The notes under the pieces were generated by a model. That model had not been told where the DNA came from and did not search any database. It was given only the letters and a program-made list of their open reading frames with translations. Both the position numbers and the translations under genes were made by a program. A stretch of DNA of 64,000 nucleotides. Origin: Pseudoprevotella muciniphila (lineage in GTDB: Bacteria > Bacteroidota > Bacteroidia > Bacteroidales > Bacteroidaceae). Within the stretch, counting starts at the first letter, position 1. Every line of letters begins with the position of its first letter. Where the stretch lies: positions 2,480,001 to 2,544,000 of the forward strand of contig NZ_CP033459.1 of the NCBI RefSeq assembly GCF_003265305.2, given 5' to 3'. Of the stretch, positions 28,388 to 36,487 are shown piece by piece.

Positions 28388-29032
28388 TCAACTCTCCACT
28401 TCCTCTTCTTCCGTTTCCTTTTCAACCTTGCGGAAAGTGATGCCGCCTCGCTGTCCACAGACGTATGGCATGATAGAAGTGTTTTCTGACTTATGAAGTT
28501 CGATGTATAGCGGTGCGCCTTTCACGAACAGGCTTGCGAGGAAGGTGTCGCCAGGTTTCAGTCTCGTTTTCTCGCTGTAGGTTACTTCGAAATGCAGACT
28601 GCCGTTATATTTCACGTGGCACACGCGCCCCGGCTCCCAATATAGTTCCACTTCGTCGCCCACCCTCAGTTCGGTAGGCACGTTGATGGTTCGCCCTGCG
28701 AGCGGTGAGGAAGGGGTGGGCTTGTCCGTGCCATCGTCTGCGGCGAGAAAGTCTTCCAAGTCTTTGTATCCGCATAGGCGTGCCAAAGTGTTGAGCGTGT
28801 GGCGACTCGGTGTATTCTTTGCTTCCACATAGCCCCACACGCGCTTCAGTGTGGAAAGACTGATCAGGGCGTCCAGCCTGTTGTGTATCTGCAAACGCAG
28901 CCAGTCAAAATCCCTCGGTGTGGCTAAAGACCTGCCCACAGCCGTCTCTACTGCTGTGCGCAAGGCCGCCACTACTTCGGGGCTGATTTTTATTGTGCTA
29001 ACTTCGTGTTCCCTCGATTTCTCTTTCTTCAT
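28388..29032 (-). CDS. Putative helix-turn-helix protein, 214 aa
   Basis: Residues about 30-95 read as a DNA-binding helical domain: RPDFDWL-like start, then LISLSTLKRVWGYVEAKNTP and SRHTLNTLARLCGYKDLEDF. This type is common in Bacteroidetes and resembles Xre-like helix-turn-helix proteins. A Pro/Ser-rich linker is followed by a beta-rich domain (VGDEVELYWEPGR, RLKPGDTFLASLFVKGAPLY) and an acidic Glu-rich tail. It is divergent from the tiny ORFs at 29234; an inverted repeat (GATATAG...CTATATC) lies between them and could be its operator. Function as a regulator is inferred. Confidence 0.6.
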   Translation of the reverse strand: MKKEKSREHEVSTIKISPEVVAALRTAVETAVGRSLATPRDFDWLRLQIHNRLDALISLSTLKRVWGYVEAKNTPSRHTLNTLARLCGYKDLEDFLAADDGTDKPTPSSPLAGRTINVPTELRVGDEVELYWEPGRVCHVKYNGSLHFEVTYSEKTRLKPGDTFLASLFVKGAPLYIELHKSENTSIMPYVCGQRGGITFRKVEKETEEEEVES

Positions 29033-29126
29033 AATAATTAGGAATATATACTCGCCTTTCAGTCAAATCTTCTGCAAAGGAACTAAAAAAATGCACTTTT
29101 TTCTGCTCGGTGGACCTAAAATCCCC

Positions 29127-29165
29127 GATATAGACAAAATTGAACCAAATTGAACCAGCTATATC
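29127..29165. promoter_or_regulatory. Candidate operator in the divergent gap
   Basis: Inverted half-sites GATATAG (29127-29133) and CTATATC (29159-29165) flank a direct repeat of AAATTGAACC. The site is midway between the putative regulator gene and the small ORF at 29234. Confidence 0.35.
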
Positions 29166-29233
29166 CGAATTTTTTGTTATTATTTTGTAAGCTTCAAATG
29201 ACAAAATCTATTAAACAAATAAAAAAATAAACA

Positions 29234-29380
29234 ATGAAAACAACAAATAACACAAAAACTCTTATGACAATGACAAATCTACGAAATGCTGTAATGTCAT
29301 ATCCCACTTGGACTTTATTTGATGGATTCATAGTGGAAGCGAATAATCTAACTTCCTACAACAAATTATTAAAAAAATAG
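29234..29380 (+). CDS. Tiny ORF, 48 aa, unknown
   Basis: An ATG-started frame of 48 codons ending TAG at 29378-29380: MKTTNNTKTLMTMTNLRNAV and then MSYPTWTLFDGFIVEANN followed by a Lys-ending tail. It is followed after one base by the start of the 77-aa ORF, which suggests translational coupling. The leader is AT-rich, with no Shine-Dalgarno, as usual here. There is no signal peptide or membrane span. The function is unknown, and it could be a chance frame. Confidence 0.45.
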   Translation: MKTTNNTKTLMTMTNLRNAVMSYPTWTLFDGFIVEANNLTSYNKLLKK

Positions 29381-29381
29381 A

Positions 29382-29615
29382 ATGCACATGGCACAACAAG
29401 TAAGAGTCGGAACATTCATATATAGGATAAACCCAAATAACGATAAGGAATTGCAACGCTGCTCGTATGGCAGTAGCAGTTGGAGCAGAGTGGCAGAGTT
29501 CAATGGTTACCACATTCTGGATTTGTTGCTAATGCCTAACGGAAAAGATATAGAGGTATATACTGACCGCTATGTCTATGTGCGTGAAAATAGTGGCAAT
29601 ATTCGGAAAAGATGA
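29382..29615 (+). CDS. Small protein, 77 aa, unknown
   Basis: A 77-residue frame that can start at 29382 or at the second ATG (29388, MAQQVRVGTFIYRINPN). The composition is that of a small folded beta-rich protein: VGTFIYRIN, WSRVAEFNGYHILDLLLMPN, EVYTDRYVYVRE. It lacks a signal peptide. It directly follows the 48-aa ORF. I recognise no family. A 148-bp non-coding stretch separates it from the P-loop gene, so it may or may not be in the same transcript. Confidence 0.55.
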   Translation: MHMAQQVRVGTFIYRINPNNDKELQRCSYGSSSWSRVAEFNGYHILDLLLMPNGKDIEVYTDRYVYVRENSGNIRKR

Positions 29616-29763
29616 GGTCATATAAGTTGCGGAAAAGTTTTGCTCTATCAACTGTTGATAAGACATGTTCTCAACGAGAGTAAAGTAAAAATTCGCGCTT
29701 TATATGTTATAGTTTGATAATAGTTTAACTCGTCACATTTTATTCAATCAAATATTTTAAATT

Positions 29764-30324
29764 ATGAAAAGTTCTAATAATAGAATGTTAATGGTCCTAT
29801 ATGGCGCAGCAAACCAAGGCAAGACACTTGAGTTGTACAATCTACTGATTGCTTTGGTATGCGGTGGTAGCATTAGCCCAGGATTAGCAAAAGCTCTTTC
29901 GTCTTTCAAGAAAAGGAATGGGAGTTATATTGACAATCGTTTTGTAATTGATTATGAAGGAGCCATCATCGTTATTTGTTCTGGTGGAGATACTTGGAGT
30001 ATATGTAAGAAAAATACACAAGTATTTGATGCCTCTATAAAGCATGGAGTAATTGTATATCGCGTGACAAGTAGTGGCATTGATAAGATGACCTCAAGTG
30101 ACATTGAATCTATTAAGAAGGCTGATAAGCCTATAGTTTGTGTCACCGCTTGCAGACCATCAGGCGATGCGTATGGTGCCTTCAAGGTTTTGCACGCTTA
30201 TAGTGAGAAAAGCATCATGGAGTATGACAATCAAGTTTGGTTGCACAAAAAGAGAAACATATCAAAACTTCACGAGATGCATACAATTATAGATAACTTT
30301 ATTAAGAAAGGTCAAATAATATGA
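29764..30324 (+). CDS. Small P-loop NTPase-like protein, 186 aa
   Basis: Residues about 10-22 read LMVLYGAANQGKT, a Walker A motif (G-x4-GKT) right after a hydrophobic strand, as in P-loop NTPases. A possible Walker B-like strand is FVIDYEGAIIVICSGGDTW, and KPIVCVTACRPSGDAYGAF resembles a later strand of such a fold. The protein is cytoplasmic with no extra domain, shorter than most helicases or kinases. Its TGA overlaps the ATG of the secreted 188-aa protein (ATGA at 30321-30324), implying translational coupling. The substrate and role are unknown. A small nucleotide kinase or phage-type ATPase is possible. Confidence 0.6.
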   Translation: MKSSNNRMLMVLYGAANQGKTLELYNLLIALVCGGSISPGLAKALSSFKKRNGSYIDNRFVIDYEGAIIVICSGGDTWSICKKNTQVFDASIKHGVIVYRVTSSGIDKMTSSDIESIKKADKPIVCVTACRPSGDAYGAFKVLHAYSEKSIMEYDNQVWLHKKRNISKLHEMHTIIDNFIKKGQII

Positions 30325-30887
30325 AACCAAAAAATTTATTATTCCATCTGCCTCATTCGGGAATGCTTGGGGCGATGAGCAAAGCTTTGCTGGTGGCAGC
30401 CTTCTTTACGGCAGCATCGGCTGCATGTCATGCACAAAGCACAGATGACGGCAGCATGATGCATGTATATACGAAGAACAGCACGGAAGCCGCCTTATAT
30501 CAGCTGGACGATATCAGAAAAATTACGTTCAGCGAGAAAGGCGTACGTGTCTGGAACACCGATTTGCCTACGGAATATCCGTTTGCCAAGCTAAACATCA
30601 TTTCTTTCAGGGACAGGAATAGCATCAGGCCGACAGGCGTCGGGACTATTCCTGTTGACGACAGCCTTGTCAGCATCGGTTACAACAAAAACAATGATGT
30701 ACTGACAGTGAAGAGCGATGCCTATATGGATGGTGTCATCGTCTATAACTCTCAAGGGCAGCAGGTATCAGCAGACAACAGCAAGCGTCAGCTTTACCGC
30801 ATATCCCTGAAAAATGTAGGAAAGGGAGTATATGTGGTAAGAGCCAGGGGACTGCATGGTGAGACCATCAAGAAAATCTTAAAGTAA
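30321..30887 (+). CDS. Secreted protein with type IX-like C-terminal sorting domain, 188 aa
   Basis: The N-terminus has a long signal peptide ending SAACHAQS (about residue 40). Next is a short domain common in Prevotella secreted proteins (LYQLDDIRKITFSEKGVRVW). The last 70 residues look like a Por-secretion/type IX tail: SIGYNKNNDVLTVKSD, VIVYNSQGQQV, then LKNVGKGVYVVRA and a final KKILK. In homologues this domain directs export across the outer membrane and anchoring. The start codon overlaps the stop of the P-loop gene, so the two proteins are probably made together. The gene may start at a later Met (MLGAMSKALL), which would shorten the signal peptide. Confidence 0.65.
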   Translation: MKPKNLLFHLPHSGMLGAMSKALLVAAFFTAASAACHAQSTDDGSMMHVYTKNSTEAALYQLDDIRKITFSEKGVRVWNTDLPTEYPFAKLNIISFRDRNSIRPTGVGTIPVDDSLVSIGYNKNNDVLTVKSDAYMDGVIVYNSQGQQVSADNSKRQLYRISLKNVGKGVYVVRARGLHGETIKKILK

Positions 30888-30917
30888 TAACGTAAACTTT
30901 CGCAAATGATTATTTAT

Positions 30918-31040
30918 CAAGTTATCAAGAATTAGAGAATTAAAGAATTTATTCTCAAAACAAACTATCTTAATCAGAATTAATTAAAGGAGGGTTTGAA
31001 TGGGAAAATAAATTCTCGTATTCTTATTATTCTTGACATA
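30918..31040. repeat. AAGAATT-hairpin repeat, copy 2
   Basis: This is homologous to 24455-24575. The left arm is ATCAAGAATTAGAGAATTAA, the loop GGAGGGTTTGAATGGG, and the right arm AAATTCTCGTATTCTTATTA then TTCTTGAC. It fills most of the gap before the 716-aa gene. Confidence 0.7.
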
Positions 31041-31087
31041 TAAACAAATACTTGCGAAACTTGAATAACAACTAATAAATAGATATC

Positions 31088-33238
31088 ATGAAAAAGATAT
31101 ATATGAAAAAGATATATTCTTTACTTGTTCTTTCACTGTTTGTGGGCTTGCAATGCTTCGGGCAACGATACATCAAGCTTTATCAGGATGATGTGGTAAT
31201 CAAGCAACTGTCCACTGAAGAGATAGACAGCATAAGCATTACAGAAACCGAACCGCATATCGTCAATTTTTGGTATGACGGTAAAATTTTCCTGAATTAC
31301 AACGCTGCAGGGATAGACAGCATCACTGTAACCAATAATGGAAAACCGCCACTGTCATACGCGGGAGTCGTAGCATTCAACAGTGAACTCAAAATAAAGG
31401 ACTTGGATATTCTCGCTCCCTCTACAGCAGATGAATATGAAAACTTCATTAAATACGATTTGACTCAAAAAAATGGTACGATATTGTACTATGCATTTGA
31501 CAAAGCCTTGAACATATTGCACGATAATGCCAACAACATTGTAACACCTCTGGAGAGTGTACATGTCATTACTTTTACTGATGGTTTGGACCAAGGTTCA
31601 TTGATGCTGACTGACAAGTATGGTTCTTCAGTGGAATACCTTAATGCGCTCCGCAATCGTATGGCACAAACAAAAGTATCGGGCTTGTCTCCTCAATTCT
31701 ATTCTGTTGGTTTGCGCGGCTCTGATGTCAGCAATGTAGAGCTGTTCAGACAAAATCTCAGAGGCCTGGCTTCTTCGGACGCAAATGCTTTTGAAGTGAA
31801 CAGTATCAATGAAATCGGTTCTAAGTTTTACGATATAGAGAAACAGATTCAAAATGTCAGCACGCGTCAGTCTATGACTTTCAAGGTTCCCGGTGTTGAA
31901 AGCGGGACACGAATGCGCTTTGTCTTTGACAATCAGGCGGCAGAAAACAGTCAGCTTTACATAGAAGGCACGTTCAATCTCCAGGACCGTTGTCTCCATG
32001 ATGTTGTCTATCATGGTATTAAAGCCGTGTCCGGTAAGACCATACAAGGCACCCAAGATGGCATCTTTTTGACTTATACATTTACAGGCATGCATCGGGA
32101 AACGGGAACCTCACTTATTCCTACTTCTTCTGTAGCACATTACTATAAATATCCTTCTTCTACATCGTGGCAATATAACTCAGAATTTTCCGGCACAACC
32201 AGTTCTCAGGAGAATGTCTCACATACCGGTACTGCCATTCTTCTCATTATCGACTGCTCCAGTTCCCTGACGGACGAAGATTTCTGGCAGATACGGCAAT
32301 CTGCCAGCTCTTTCCTTAGCGGCGTTGCTGACAATGCAGAACGTTGGAAGTTGTCTGGTCCTCAGAATTTCAAAGCAGTGTTTGATGAAAACAAGAATGT
32401 TGTGAATCTTTCTTGGGATGCCGTAAATTATGCGCAGAGTTATCGAGTATATCGCAGTAGTGGCTTAAATGGAAATTACACATTAGTGGCAGATAATGTA
32501 AAAGGAAACTCATGGACAGATGAAAGTCCGTTGCAGGCTTGTTGCTATAAAGTAAGTGCAATATACTTAGGTGGAAAAAGTATATTAAGCGAAAGTATTT
32601 ATTATGGCCTTGAATATATTGATTTAGGCTTGCCCAGCGGTCTGCTGTGGGCTACGTGCAATGTAGGCGCAAGCAAGCCCGAAGAATACGGCGACTATTT
32701 CGCCTGGGGTGAAACTAAACCTAAGGCAGATTACTCTTGGAGTACCTACAAGTGGGGCAGCGGAGAGAGATGGCTCACGAAGTATAACCCTTTTCTATCT
32801 TATGGCGCGAATAGCTTTACGGACAGAAAGATAACACTCGATCTTGCCGATGATGCCGCCTGCGCCAACTGGGGCGGTGAATGGCGTATGCCTACGAAGG
32901 CAGATATTAAAGAACTTTTGGATAATACAAGTACTCAGTGGGTAGATAATTACAACGGCACAGGTGTAGCAGGTATGCGCTTCACAGGTGCTAACGGCAA
33001 TGACTTATTCCTTCCCGCTGCGGGCGACCGCGCCGGCACTTTGCTCAACAACGCAGGTTCGGACGGGTACTACTGGTCGAGTTCGCTCGGATGTGATGTC
33101 TCTGATAGCGGAGAAGCAACTGGCCGCCCGTGGGAAGCACGCGAACTGTACTTCAGTTCCTACGGCGCCTGGTGCGGCCCTGGCGGCAACCCCCGCTATG
33201 TTGGATTCCCGGTTCGCCCTGTGCGCCCCAAGAACTGA
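31088..33238 (+). CDS. Secreted vWA / FN3 / Fib_succ_major protein
   Basis: This 716-residue exported protein has a signal peptide ending near CFGQ (residue 25). The start sequence ATGAAAAAGATATAT is duplicated in tandem (31088 and 31103), so either ATG may be used. A region near residues 95-270 resembles a von Willebrand A domain (VVAFNSELKIKDLDILAP, SVHVITFTDGLDQGS, PQFYSVGLRG). FN3 follows at about 415-500 (LSWDAVNYAQSYRVYRSSG). The last 200 residues are a Fib_succ_major domain (LGLPSGLLWATCNVGASKP, NWGGEWRMPTKADIKELL, YWSSSLG, GFPVRPVRPKN). It may bind a surface or polymer. The 3' end and the following palindrome are GC-rich compared with the rest. Confidence 0.75.
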   Translation: MKKIYMKKIYSLLVLSLFVGLQCFGQRYIKLYQDDVVIKQLSTEEIDSISITETEPHIVNFWYDGKIFLNYNAAGIDSITVTNNGKPPLSYAGVVAFNSELKIKDLDILAPSTADEYENFIKYDLTQKNGTILYYAFDKALNILHDNANNIVTPLESVHVITFTDGLDQGSLMLTDKYGSSVEYLNALRNRMAQTKVSGLSPQFYSVGLRGSDVSNVELFRQNLRGLASSDANAFEVNSINEIGSKFYDIEKQIQNVSTRQSMTFKVPGVESGTRMRFVFDNQAAENSQLYIEGTFNLQDRCLHDVVYHGIKAVSGKTIQGTQDGIFLTYTFTGMHRETGTSLIPTSSVAHYYKYPSSTSWQYNSEFSGTTSSQENVSHTGTAILLIIDCSSSLTDEDFWQIRQSASSFLSGVADNAERWKLSGPQNFKAVFDENKNVVNLSWDAVNYAQSYRVYRSSGLNGNYTLVADNVKGNSWTDESPLQACCYKVSAIYLGGKSILSESIYYGLEYIDLGLPSGLLWATCNVGASKPEEYGDYFAWGETKPKADYSWSTYKWGSGERWLTKYNPFLSYGANSFTDRKITLDLADDAACANWGGEWRMPTKADIKELLDNTSTQWVDNYNGTGVAGMRFTGANGNDLFLPAAGDRAGTLLNNAGSDGYYWSSSLGCDVSDSGEATGRPWEARELYFSSYGAWCGPGGNPRYVGFPVRPVRPKN

Positions 33239-33285
33239 CAGTGCATCCTTCCCCAAGGTGCAAAACCCACCCAACCATTTTCTTG

Positions 33286-33349
33286 GCGCTCTCCCTTCCC
33301 AAGGGGCGCAATACAGGGCTTTAGCCCGCGCCCCGCAAAAGGGAGCGCG
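33286..33349. repeat. Nested GC-rich palindrome after the Fib_succ_major gene
   Basis: Three nested pairings: GCGCTCTCCCTT with AAGGGAGCGC, GGGGCGC with GCGCCCC, and GGGC with GCCC around TTTA. It lies 47 bp after the stop codon and could be a terminator without a U tract or a cruciform. The rest of the 300-bp gap contains a TGTATTGCTCCGCTGGAGTT element (about 33385-33404) and no gene. Confidence 0.7.
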
Positions 33350-33537
33350 TCAGGAGAATGAGTAACAAATAAAGAACGCTTTTTGTATTGCTCCGCTGGA
33401 GTTTATTCGTAAAACAAAATAGTTACAAAATATAACTAAGTATTGCTTATGCCGAACTAACGTTAAATTTAGTGAAGAAATATTCAAATTGTTAATTAGT
33501 AAAACCTCGCGATGTAAAGGATAATCGTAAAAAGAAG

Positions 33538-34170
33538 ATGCTGGTAATAGGTAAACATTTGAAAAGATATCAACATCCACTGACACGGAAAGAAATCGTA
33601 GAATACGACTTTCCTGAAGAATGGGACATGGCGAAAAAATATGTGCAAACATTGGCTCATATGCAGACAGAAATCATAGAGCAAATAAAAAAAAGTAAGA
33701 ATCTTTTGCCGCAAAAGTACGAAGAACTAAAGGGAAAAGATGCACAGATGAGACTTCTCAATTACATTCGTTTGTGTTCAATTTATTCACTTGCAAGTGA
33801 GCTCTTTGCAGCAATAAACGATTGTTGCATAAATTTGGCTGACGCAAGTAACTCAGGAGATCGGGATGGCATCGATGATGCAAAGCATCAGCTTGCTGAG
33901 CTGAGTAAAGCCAATTTAAATATATATATTACTGATGAAGTTTCAGGCTTTATGCGTTTATGCAATTTGTATGTTGATATGAAAAGGAAAATAAACATTA
34001 TTGGTCCTTGTACAGTCTTTGGATTTTACAGTTGGACCCTGTCTGACATAATTGGAACAATAAATGGGTATGGTTTATGCAATGAAGGCTTATGGGAAGC
34101 AGCCGTTCGTGGTTCTTGTCCAAATAGCGTTATTGATGTTGAGATGTTGTTGAATGACGAAATAGTATGA
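33538..34170 (+). CDS. Cytoplasmic helical protein of unknown function, 210 aa
   Basis: I do not recognise a family. The 210 residues are mainly helical, without a signal peptide or membrane span: a Lys-rich start (MLVIGKHLKRYQHPLTRKEI), a long helix with EIIEQIKKSKNLLPQKYEEL, then IYSLASELFAAINDCCINLA, and a C-terminal half with IIGPCTVFGFYSWTLSDIIG. It stands alone, 300 bp after the Fib_succ_major gene and followed by a terminator. It reads as a real gene because it is ATG-started and 210 codons long in AT-rich surroundings. Confidence 0.55.
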   Translation: MLVIGKHLKRYQHPLTRKEIVEYDFPEEWDMAKKYVQTLAHMQTEIIEQIKKSKNLLPQKYEELKGKDAQMRLLNYIRLCSIYSLASELFAAINDCCINLADASNSGDRDGIDDAKHQLAELSKANLNIYITDEVSGFMRLCNLYVDMKRKINIIGPCTVFGFYSWTLSDIIGTINGYGLCNEGLWEAAVRGSCPNSVIDVEMLLNDEIV

Positions 34171-34211
34171 ATATATTAAATAGTTTTAGAGAGCGTTTGC
34201 TATGTAAATAT

Positions 34212-34248
34212 AAACTTCCACAGACCAAGGGTTGAGTGGGAGTTTTTG
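34212..34248 (+). terminator. Terminator after the 210-aa gene
   Basis: The stem AAACTTCCAC pairs with GTGGGAGTTT around a 14-nt loop, followed by TT. It is 41 bp past the stop. Confidence 0.65.
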
Positions 34249-34621
34249 ATGAATACTTGCATTTCTTTGGAATTTCTAATTTATTAAACTATGTGTCTTG
34301 TCCTGAAATAGGTTGTGACTGCTCGCTCTGTTGGCTAGCGTAGTCAAGTTGAAGCAATATTTTCCTAAATTTGCAAGATTTCTCGCCTTTAGGTGACTTC
34401 TTTAATTTTTTTTGATACACTTTCAAAAGTATTGTGAATCAAACATTTACGCCAACACTTTTTGTCTATATATGCTTTTGCGCTTACAGCGCGCCAATGC
34501 TTATGATCATATTCACCCAGGACGTTGCCCTGGGCTATGAGCTTTTGGGGCTTTCAGCCCGTTTACCGGACACCAATATAAAACAATAGCCTCGTTAACC
34601 GACTTTTTCACTATTCCAAGA
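34249..34621. other. Non-coding gap with GC-rich mini-hairpins; no gene seen
   Basis: The first part holds a TGTCTTGTCCTGAAATAGG sequence (34295-34313) that looks like a mobile-element end or its relic but has no partner here. The second part (34480-34560) has three mini-hairpins: GCGC-TTACA-GCGC, CCCAGG-ACGTTG-CCCTGGG and GGGGCTTTCAGCCC. No ORF of interest is present. Confidence 0.5.
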
Positions 34622-36475
34622 TTATTGCACTGCCAGCACGAGTCGTAGTCCGAGGCGTGGTACTCTTGTGCTGGGCAGGAACCAGTTTCGGTCGGTGATT
34701 CGCTGGCCCCGGGCATCGTCGGAGAAACTGCCGCCGCGTGCTGCGTATGTGCTTCCTTCGGTCGGTCCTGTGGGGTTGTTTGTGGCGAGGCTGTCGTAAC
34801 TGTTCTGGTAGATGTCCTGACAATGCTCCCATACGTTGCCGCTCATGTCGTATAAGCCGAGTTCGTTGGGCTGCTTTTTGGCGACAGGGTGTGTCCGGTG
34901 TTTCATTCCACTATGGCTGTTCTCTTTATACCATGCCACGTCGTCCACGCGGTTGGAGCCGCTATGCAGAAATCCGTGCGCATGGCGTCCGCCGCGTGCG
35001 GCATATTCCCATTCTGCTTCTGTGGGCAGGCGGAAGCGGCAGGTGGCGAGCGTCGGGGGGAGCAGGTCATGGCGCAGGGCATTGAGCCTTTCGATGAAGA
35101 GGAGACAGTCTTGCCGTGAGACATTTTCCACGGGATTTTCAGGTGAAGGAAATTTTGATGGGTTATAGCCCATTATGGCTTCCCATTGCTGCTGTGTAAC
35201 TTCGGTGCGTCCGATGTAGTAGTCATCGAGACAGACGGGTCGCGTGGGGAGTTCGTCGTATTCGAAATGTAGAATCTGTTCGGCTGTTGCACCCATGGTG
35301 AATGTACCGCCTTCCACCTGTGTAAGGTGGAGCGGCACGCTGTCGGGGAGCATGACGGTCAGCGGTACGCTTTGGCTGGGCGAGGCTTCCTGAATGGGGT
35401 AGTTTCGCTGTGAGAATATCAGGTATGCCGCTCCTGCTATAATCAGGACGAAGAGAGCGTCTATGAATGCTCCGTATCTGAAGGTGTTTTTCTTGGTTGT
35501 GGGTGTTTCGTTAGTCGTTTCGTCCGTAGTAGGGGCGCTCTCCGTGAAGATAAATCCTGAGGGCGCTTCTTCGTCGGGTTCGTCGGTGGTTGCTGTGGCG
35601 AGGATGCTGTCGGAGGGCTGCGCCTTGTCTAACAATTCGATTGCTTCCTGGGCACTTTGAGGACGCTGCCTGAAGTCGCGTGCCAAGCATGTACGGATAA
35701 AATCTTTCACTCCCTGATCTGCTCCGTCGATATGCAAGTCGTTGCTGATGGCGTGGGGCGTGGTCGGTAATGGTGGTATTTTTCCTGTCAGTAGAAAATG
35801 GAGTGTGGCACCTACGGCATATATGTCTGTCCAAGGACCGATGTTTTTGGTGTCGCGGCATAGTTGTTCTATTGGTGCGTAGCCTGGAGAGAAGAGCAGT
35901 TCGTTTTCTCCGGTTGTGAAATCAGCATCAAGGAGTATGCTTGCGCCGAAGTCTGTCAGTACGGCGTTTTCATCATCATCGAGAAGGATGTTTGTGGGTT
36001 TTATGTCAAGATGACAGATGTTGGCACGATGGAGGACCGTCAGGGCGTTGAGCACTTGCCTTGTGTAGTCTGTAGCCTGCCGTTCGGTGAGTTTGCAAGC
36101 GTGTGTGTAGAGTGTGCCCTTCGCGAGGTAGTCCATCACGAAATAGGCTGTGCCACCCTCCTCGAATACGTCTGTCACGCTGACAATGCCCGGATGGTGC
36201 AACTCGTGCATTCGCATTGCTTCGTTGAAGAAGCGGTTGCGCAGGTGGTCGAATGAAGGTGTTTGCGATTTATAGGTTGTCAGGATGTCGCCTGTTTTTT
36301 GTTCGCGATGGTTGATATGTTTCAAGTAGAACTCCTTAACAGCCACAAGCCTGCTACCATCCGGGAAGTGGCTGTCTGTAGCAAGATAAGTGTTCGCGAA
36401 ACCTCCGCTACCAAGGTGTTGCAGCAATCTGTACCGAGATGCGAGGATAGTGCCTGATGGGAGGAATTGTGTCAT
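34622..36475 (-). CDS. Membrane Ser/Thr kinase with C-terminal SUMF1/FGE-like domain
   Basis: This 617-residue protein has a full Hanks-type kinase domain at residues about 15-285: G-loop LGSGGFANTYLA, catalytic Lys47 in VAVKEF, HLDIKPTNILL with Asp157 and Asn162, DFG at 175-177, and an activation-loop PGYAPIEQ. A Thr-rich linker and one membrane span (about 335-355, ALFVLIIAGAAYLIF) follow. The C-terminal 250 residues form a sulfatase-modifying-factor-like domain (GGTFTMGAT, YIGRTEVTQQQWEAIMGYNP, FRLPTEAEWEYAARGG, GLYDMSGNVWEHCQD). The FGE active-site cysteines are missing where RGGSFSDDARGQR occurs, so it is likely a binding domain rather than a formylglycine enzyme. The kinase is cytoplasmic and the sensor-like part periplasmic by inference. 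It is 12 bp after the paralogue upstream. Confidence 0.88.
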   Translation of the reverse strand: MTQFLPSGTILASRYRLLQHLGSGGFANTYLATDSHFPDGSRLVAVKEFYLKHINHREQKTGDILTTYKSQTPSFDHLRNRFFNEAMRMHELHHPGIVSVTDVFEEGGTAYFVMDYLAKGTLYTHACKLTERQATDYTRQVLNALTVLHRANICHLDIKPTNILLDDDENAVLTDFGASILLDADFTTGENELLFSPGYAPIEQLCRDTKNIGPWTDIYAVGATLHFLLTGKIPPLPTTPHAISNDLHIDGADQGVKDFIRTCLARDFRQRPQSAQEAIELLDKAQPSDSILATATTDEPDEEAPSGFIFTESAPTTDETTNETPTTKKNTFRYGAFIDALFVLIIAGAAYLIFSQRNYPIQEASPSQSVPLTVMLPDSVPLHLTQVEGGTFTMGATAEQILHFEYDELPTRPVCLDDYYIGRTEVTQQQWEAIMGYNPSKFPSPENPVENVSRQDCLLFIERLNALRHDLLPPTLATCRFRLPTEAEWEYAARGGRHAHGFLHSGSNRVDDVAWYKENSHSGMKHRTHPVAKKQPNELGLYDMSGNVWEHCQDIYQNSYDSLATNNPTGPTEGSTYAARGGSFSDDARGQRITDRNWFLPSTRVPRLGLRLVLAVQ

Positions 36476-36487
36476 GAAAAATTGCCT

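Noticed and set aside
32988-33365. 125-residue plus-strand open frame overlapping the end of the Fib_succ_major gene
   Set aside because: It lies in another frame of the GC-rich 3' end and the palindrome; no domain or start signal supports it.
34295-34330. Insertion-sequence end (TGTCTTGTCCTGAAATAGG)
   Set aside because: No matching opposite end, no transposase ORF and no target duplication seen; kept only as a possible relic.
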